A stretch of DNA of 64,000 bases from Oegoconia quadripuncta (lineage: Eukaryota > Arthropoda > Insecta > Lepidoptera > Autostichidae): contig OX438749.1 in NCBI GenBank assembly GCA_949316235.1, positions 11,054,914 through 11,118,913 of the forward strand, in the 5' to 3' direction. The position numbers were made by a program, and so were the translations under genes. The notes beneath the pieces were generated by a model. That model made no database searches and was not told where the DNA came from. It saw only the letters and a program-made list of their open reading frames with translations. This document shows, piece after piece, positions 13,101-22,100 of this stretch (position 1 is the first letter of the stretch; each line of letters opens with the position of its first letter).

Positions 13101-16100
13101 TATGAGTCCGTGAATTTTCCAATTTTTGTACATAGGTACATATTTACTTATCTCGTTTTATTCGTATTATCTCGTATTACTCGTACGAAATACTTCTATA
13201 AATAAACTAATAGTATAGGTAGTAAGTAACATTGATCCATGGTAAACTTGTAATAATTTCATGTAACTGTTGCTGATGGGGTTTTTCGAAGCGTAGAAGT
13301 GTCACCTGCAGCTAAAAGTATACTCCTAGCGCTATCTATTGCGTTAATTATGTCGTGCAAGGCAAAACAAGCCATGGGTATCGAAATTTCATGTCCTGAC
13401 AACACTCATGCAAGATGCACTACGCACCGGCTTGATTTACTTTGCATAGCAAGACGTAATTAATGCAATAAATCTAGCGCCCTATAGGGGTATACTTTTC
13501 ACTGCAGTTGACTGTACCTAACACAACACTAGATGTGCTCGCTTCAAGATGCCATCTGTGAAAATGGCATTTCTTAGGCTTCCCTATTTCAAAATGTAAT
13601 AACAGAACGGATAGGATCACTTTGTTGTCTGTCTGTCTGTCCGTCAAGTTCCTTTTTCCCTGAAATGGCTAGGAGTATCAAGCTGAAATTAATATCAAAT
13701 GTATACTTAGGTTTGGTCTTATAGTTCTGTAAAAAATTAAACTAGATTCTTTATAAAGATATATTTAAGAAGATTTAATGACGTAGGTATAGGTATTCAT
13801 AATTACTGACTTGTGATCAAATCCTATAAGATATAAATAAATAAATATCCTTACACCTAGCTTACACATATACACAGCGCCATCTAGTGCTACAGTAAAC
13901 AACTTATAGGCTTGTGCTGTGGATACCAGATGGTTGATATACTACATAAATACATTTTTTTGTATATAAATACTTATTATAAATGAAAACATCCATAACT
14001 CAGGTACACATGTCCGTATTCTTCACACAAACGTAAACCCCTAGCGGAATTCGAACCCGCAACCTTATGGTATAGTGGTCAAAGTTGCTACTACTACTAC
14101 ACCAAACAGGTCGTCATACATACTTCTATATTTGATTAAGAAATTTAAAATTTGGTATGAGAAATTGTGTAAACTCAAGGAAACAGTCCGATAATATATT
14201 GTTAGTTAATTATCGCATTCGGTTTTAAGTAACAATACATAATTACATTTGAGAGTTTAAAAAGTTTGTCAATGGTGATGTTGGGTAGATAAGGACTCCT
14301 GATTCCCGAGTCGCACTCACACTTGTCCGATATTTTTATTACATTGAAAATATTCATCATCATTATCAGCCACAGGTAAAAAATATGGATACGCCCCGAT
14401 TGTTCGCACCAACAGCTGGACAGCGTGATTTTATTCGATTAAATATACTGCAGTATAGGTTACATCTAAAAAAATTGAAGTTTAAAATTGTAATTCAAGA
14501 CGAAATTAAGTTAGAATATTTTTTATACTATATACAGCGTGGGGCCCTGAACAGGGGAAAATAAAAAAAATTAGGCTTCTTCTTCTATACCTAGAAGTAG
14601 AAAATAATAAGTGCCTAAGTTACTTTAAGTGTTAAGTATTTACTTTATTCAATAAATGTTTTATTTACCGTTAATTGTGAAATCATTTAGTACAATGCTA
14701 CTTCAAAATGAAGACAAAGATAGCATCTAACATTTGTCCGTAATAATATGACCCGACAATGCACGACCTAGTGTTCAATTTACTTACAATACAAGTTGCG
14801 ATTAACTTTATTAGAAAAAATCGGGTTTGAGATTCTAATTGGTTCGAACTATCTCCAAAAATTGTTGATGACCTATAGAACCCGTAATTGGTTTATTTGC
14901 CCCTGTTCCGGGACCAACGCTGTATATAATACATATATAAAAGGAATCTTTTTAGCATCCTAAAAAATAAGTTCCTCCTTTAACAAAATTATCATTTTGA
15001 CCGCCTAGGATGTCCTTTATTGCGTGATTTGCGTGATTCCATTTGTCTATACAAATTTAAGTTTTTCTGTAAACACTTTCTATAAAATCACGTTTTGGGA
15101 AAAACTTAAAAGTTCTGGAGAAGTTCGCCCATCAGTTTCTTGAATTTACAAGAGAGGAAGAATTAGAGTTTGAGCTTCTACTGAACAGAGTTCAGTAAAT
15201 ATAACTACGAATAAATAGTACCGCTGAGCCAATAAGGCGACTGTTTTTCACAAGTCTTTCAATGAATAGGCCGTCCTCCGGGAGCGACGACCTCTTTACG
15301 CTGCCAGAGCTTCCGAAGAAGCAGCTCGAGCACGGCTCTCCAAAGCGCGCAAGCAGCAACTTGCGCACGCGCAACATCAACACATCGCAGACGCACAACG
15401 TCTTCTCAAACTCGCAGAGCAAATGCTCGAGAAACGCGACACGGCCAAATGTTTGGAAAACGCAGAGTTCGCGATGGAGCAGATCGCAAGGAAACCGCCT
15501 AATCAGCTACCAGGGAAAGAGAAATTCTTGCAGGAGTTGTACACTATTGTGGCTAATGCTTTCCTGGAGCAGGTTAGTCTCATAATGACATACTTAGTAC
15601 AATAATTAAAGGCTTGGGTACCTATTAACTTAAATGCAGAATATATACTTTAAGAATTAGACTAGGAACTCTAGTTCATAAAGATGCGATAGGATCAATC
15701 AATCACATTGCCGAATTAAATAATGCATGCTGTATAGTGCGTGGCTGTCATTATGCTAAGCCACAAAATCACTAGGCTGTCGATAAAAATCCTGAACAGC
15801 AACTTTGAATTTCACTTTGAGTTGAATTAACTGCCCGATTATTTAAGCCATTTTTTTCACAGAAACGTGTCCGAGATAATATGAGTGAATCAGATCGGGA
15901 AAGAAGAGCGTTTGCACTACTTGGTATAATGTTGTCACGAGAGCCAAGTAGAGATTCAGTGTTAAGGGTTCGGCCTCCGGCGCCACCTCGTGATGCTAAG
16001 TAAGTTACGTTTTCTCCTGAAACATTAATATAAAAAAAGGAAGCCTTTTCTAAAAAAGGAAGAAATAACCATTCAAAACTCGTTCTATATTTATTGAATT

Positions 16101-19100
16101 GTTAATTTATGAAAAAGATGCTTGCCATAAAGAATAAAATATTTACTAGCGGAGTTCGTACCATAGCATGGCAGGATACGGCGTATCCTAAATAAGCTCT
16201 ATAACGTAAACAAAATATTTTGTATATTTTTCCTTTCAAGATTCACCTTCATTTGCCAGAAAAGATTAGGTGTTCTGGTATATATACGAATATGTGAGCT
16301 TTAACTCGCGGCTTCACTCGCATAGTATATATTATATTCTCTTTTAAGACTCCTCACATACTATCTAGGGAATAGTTTATTTACAGTTCCACATTTGGAG
16401 ATGTAAATCACATACACATATACCTCATTCTCCCCCTTTCTTCCCCCTCTTCCTCATTCTTTACCTATCACACTCATATTCTTCTCTCTTCACCTTTCAT
16501 CTTGCCTCTCCTATCTACCTATTGTAGACTTCTTCACTTTCCTTTCTCTTTCTCTCTTCATCCATCCCTCCCTGTCTGCCTCCCTCACTCACTTAGGACT
16601 GCTTCCAACTCATAATAACACAGACCGACTTTACATGCCATCCGAAGTATGGAAACACTCGTATGAAAATACTACTCCCACCCATGGGCTGATGCACGTT
16701 GCTCAGCTTCACTTACAAGTTATTGCAAATCTGACTGCGCCACAAAAGCTTCGACACTGCACCCACACCTTCACAGTATAAATGTGTCATTGACGAAATA
16801 TAAATTATGCAGGGTTCCCTTTTAAATCGTACACGTGAAAGAAATTTATATTCAAGAAGAAAATTACTTTTACTCCTTACCTATAATTTTAAAGCTATCT
16901 TATTAATTTTTATTTTCCTTTTAGAAATCTCTGCAGCATAATAGAAATAAAACATTTTAATTTTGCCTAAGTTAATAACAGAGTTTCAGTTAGTGGGGCG
17001 TCCGGGGGTCCGCTCGCTGGGGTCGGTGCTGCGTGAATGGTGTTGAATGAACACCGCCGGTATGTTCAAGCTGTAAGCCTAAATACGTTGGAAACCAAGC
17101 AATAGTAAAGATGCGAAGGGTACATTGTCCTGCCGCTGTCTTGATCTCGCCGCCGGTGACGGCGATTCCGCATTGATTTGGCCATATACTTAGAATCCCA
17201 GAAAGCATGCGCGTTCGAAAACGTAGCGTCCTACTATTGTCGATGTCCAGAATATGCAAACCTCAAGCGTTAACATTGTTAGCGATGTAGGAGAACGTCT
17301 GGTGATTACGGTACACTTAGAAATCTATATAATGATGATGCTGAAGGTATTGAGGTGTTTTAATTTCTGATTCTGACTGCTAATTCCAGGCGACGTCTTC
17401 GAACATTAGAACGTGCTCTTAAGCTAAGTGCTCGAGCAGCAGAGCGGTGTTACTTCCTTCATGAGCTTGCTAGATTGCACGTTGACAATAGGCAGGGTAT
17501 TAAAGCGCGCTTTTTTGCAGTGAAGTGCCAAGCAGGTACGTCCATGACTAAACAAATTATCTCTAACCTAACCTATCTTTAAATTGGACATTTACTAATA
17601 TTTGTATGGGTCTTGCAAAATGTCTACCGCGTTTGCACCGATCGATCGCTCGAATCAAAATCAGAGATATTGCAAACATAATTCTTTGGGTGTTTTATGT
17701 TTGGTGGACCTCCATGGTCTACATTACGAAATATCCAAAAAAGCACACGTCACATTTGAAACGTGCAAGTCTGCGATGTTTTAGATCTTAAACTAACCTT
17801 CAGTCATCTTGAACTGCATCCATAGAAAGAGATGGGTTGGATCAAATCTTTTTTTGACGACCGATTGGTGTAGTGGATAGTGACCCTGTCAGCGAAACCA
17901 ACGGTTGCGGGTTCGAATCCCGCGACGGGTAAATGTTTGTGTGATGAATATGATCATTTATTCCTAAGTCATGGATGTTTATATAAATATTTATGTATGT
18001 TTATCCGTTATCTAGAATCCATAGTACAAGCTTTGCTTAGTTTGGGTCTAGATGATTGGTGTAAGTGTGCGAATTATTTATTTATTTATTATATATTTAT
18101 TTTAACCTGCCGGAACCCACACTGCAGCGAATCAAAATGTGATCCTTCCAAAGTCTCTGATTTATTTTCTCTTAATTTTTGTTGACATGTTAATTTTAGA
18201 GGCCCGTGCGGCAGAAACACCTGTCTGGCTCCTAAATGCAACGTTTATCCTGGCCCAGTGTCATGTGATCCAAAACAATAGGCCTGAAGCGCGAGCAGCA
18301 CTAATTGATGGCGCCTCATTGGCTCGCACCTTCCGTATGCCTGACGTAGCATCGTTCTTTGACACAGTACGTATTTCTACAAGTGTGTTATATAACCATT
18401 GTGCCCAGCACCGTTAATCAAATAGTTGTAACTTCGTTACTAAAAAAGTTAATTTAGTTTAGCGTTACATTTCGGAAAATTTAAAGCAAGTAAAAAAGAG
18501 CGTCTGTGGCTCAACGGTAAAGATGCGGTCTCCCAATTTGGGAGGTCCGGGTTCGATTCCCATGCAGGCCATGTACCAATGAATTTTTAAATTTAATTTA
18601 ATTACTTATGTGCATTTAGCCGACTGCTCTGAAACGGTGAAGGAAAACATCGCCAGGAAACCTGCATGCCTGATAAATAAAAATTCAAGGGCATGTAAAG
18701 TCCCCAACCTGCATTGGGCCAGCGTGGCTATGGCCCATACTTCCGCATTACACGAGGGAAGGCCTATATCCCTGCAGTGGGATGTTTACGGGCTGGTGAT
18801 GATGAAACGTTAAACGTTAATCCGTTAACACGTGATAAATATTGTTTTTTTTTTTCGTTGCGTTACCAAGTCAATATCTATTTATAAAAACATTGTTTTG
18901 GGTTTTGGAAGTTAAAGTTTGGAAGAAAGCTTAGTGTGATAATTACGTGAATAATTGGCGTGTGATTTATGCGTGCGCTACTTTAAAATAGTTGGTACTG
19001 GATGAACTATTAACGGACTTGGGGAAAAACTAAAGATATCGAGTTAACATTTTTTAAAGTCAAACAAAGTTAAGTTTAACCCTAAAAAGACACAAGTTTG

Positions 19101-22100
19101 CGCATTCACCGCAAAGAAGATTCCATTTCTCCTGTCTCTTCAATTTCAGAGCACTCCCCTTGACATTAAGCTGAGTATTGGGATTCTCGGAGTGAACATC
19201 TCTAGTAACGTTCAATTCCGCGGTCATCTGGAGGATAAGGCCAAGTTGGCCTCCAAAAAGTTAGGTGTCCTCAGTAGAGCGGCTCGTTACTTCACGCCGG
19301 CTCACCGCCTCCAACTTTATAAGGCGCAAGTTCGGCCGCACGTGGAGTATTGTTCTCACCTATGGGCTGGGGTACCTCAGTACCAGCTTCTTCCTTTTGA
19401 CAGCGTTCAACGTCGCGCAGTCCGAATTGTCGGCCAAGAGAGTCTCACTGACCGACTGGATCCCCTGGCGTTGCTAAGAGACGTCGCGTCCCTCTGCATT
19501 CTCTATCGCATATTTCATGGGGAGTGTTCTGAAGAACTGTTCGAGCTAATACCCGCTGCTCAATTTAACCGATACACTTCTCGCCGAAAATTAAATTTCC
19601 ATCCACATCACCTGGATGTACTGTACGTTTCTCAAGAAACTTCTTACCACGTACGATCACCCTGTGGAACGGACTTCCGGCAGCGGTATTCCCGAACGAG
19701 TACGACATTGGAACCTTCAAGAAACGAGCCTACACCTTCCTCAAAGGCCGGCAACGCATCTGTGACCCTTTTGGTGTTGCGGGTGTCCATGGGCGGCGGT
19801 GATTGCTTTCCATCAGGTGACCCGCATGCTCGTTTGCCGCCCTCTCATATAAAAAAAAAAAAAAAAAGTTAATCCGTTAGTCGAAACGGTAACTTCGATT
19901 AACGATTAATGGACGAACGAGTTAATGCCCAGCTATGACTACAATTTTACGGTGCAATTCAGATCAGTCTTAATGTTTTTATTCATTCTAACTCCATAAT
20001 AAGTATATCCCACAACTTTAACACAGTTTAAGTTTTTTGCAGTCAAAGGGTTATTTATCAACTATTCACTGCACTATTGCAGTTTACGAACATGTTTGTT
20101 TCTAATATTCGTTTTCCTTTAGGATTTTAATTTTATTACCCGACAGCCCCAAAAAGGAGTGTTTTTCGCGTGTATGTATGTAGATTTATATCTATCCTGT
20201 AGGCTTAACGGCTCGAATGATTTGAAGTGCAAGCAATGCTCGATTTGTCTAGATCCCTAGAGCGTAATAGGATACATTTTATGGTAAAACTCCAACATAG
20301 CGCCCACATAAAATAATTGCTGTCGTGTGTTTGGTTTTTAAATAGTTACATAATATAATTTTACATAAATATTTTAAGCCGTCTATTTATTATCAGAAGA
20401 TAACCTCGAGGAACAAAGATTGAGGAATACTAATATTCCATTGGGGAAAAAATATTTAATATCTTACTAAAATACTTTAAGCTATATAGGAAGAATTGAT
20501 TTCATATGAGCACAGCTAGCTGTCTCTAAATTTTTTCTAATTATAAATCCATAGTGCGTAAACGTATCGACGGAAGGAGAGGTAGCGGGGGCAGACGCTA
20601 CTCTTGGCAAGCGCGAGAAGGCCATGGTTAGCTTGATGCAGGACTCCGACTTGCGTTCAGCAGCTGAGCATCTGTTCAAGAGAATGTCTGTAATACCAGC
20701 CGCCAGGTACGTAATAATAATAATTTGGACATTTAAAAACACAGCCGCTATTAGGCAATTAATAATACCTACAATACAGGAGTATGTTCATTTCCAAAAT
20801 TATATTACAATATCTTCAGTTATTATAACCTGGTTGGCATGAATCTAAAAGTAAGGGTCTGGTAACACAAGCGTAGGCGTATATAAATACACGCAACGCC
20901 GGAGAATTTTAACAGAAAATGAGAGTCGCGCCTTCCCGTATATGTATGAACTTTGTATTAACAGGCTTGTCTTTTGTTATTACTTTAAGAATTCTTATAA
21001 TGTGAACATTAGCATAGCTTTTACGATTTTCATCTCGTTCATCGTTTCCATCAAACATTACCTAGTACTCACAAAAACAAAAAGTATTAGGGCGGGTATA
21101 ATAAATCTTTCATAGCCTCATGTGTGATACCTATCAGTGGCGAAGAGTATATATAACGCAATTATATTGCTTTCAATTGCGTTATATCTACTCTATTGCC
21201 CATCCTGAATAATAGATGTATTTATCGGTTTTCGTACACAATTCAACTAAATTCCGTACTAAGCATCAGTCTCTCTCAGTCTCATAATAAATCGAACAAA
21301 TTTCGTTTCGTTTAAGCACACGCAAATTATCGCGTAAATAAGCTGATCAGTTTCGAGTTATTGTAGAGTTATACACCGTGTAACGGTTAAGTGTAGTCAT
21401 ATTTTAAGGGCTTGTTCTACCCATCAATACGAACAACAATGGGGGCAACTTCGAAATCGCGAAAAAAAAATGAGCTGTTCCATAGAAAATTTCAATAACC
21501 TCCCGATGCAATGTATGAAACAGCTGATTTTTTTTCGCGATTTCGAAGTTGCCCCCATAGTAAAAGTTATTCGTATTGATGGGTAGAACAAGCCCTTAAA
21601 ATATGACTACACTTAACCGTTACACCCTGTATATGCAGCATACAAGACCAAGCAAGATAGGTGTTTAGTGTAGTAGATAATGAATAAGATAATCCGTACC
21701 GTTGAAGAAAATAGTGTCTTTTCTTAAAATGGTCAGTGTTTTTGTTTTAAACTTTAATGAAATTAAATGAAAATGAAATGAAATGAAAATCATTTATTCA
21801 TGTAGGCAATACAATATGAACGCGACCACTACTGAGAAGAGCTAGCGACCAACTCAGAGGGTTAGTCTCTTTTCAATCAGTCATTTACAATCTAGAAAGG
21901 TTACAACTATTTTTATATATCGTGTAGAGGAGCCGTTTAATCCCATGGATTACTATCATTAATGTAGTCTAAAATTTTGTAATATCCCTTTTTACATAAT
22001 TTTTGTTTTATAATAAGTTTTAATTTATTAAGCGGAAGATTTTGTATATCCATGGGAACCTTGTTGTAGAAGACACGTTGACTTCTGAATGACTTACTAA

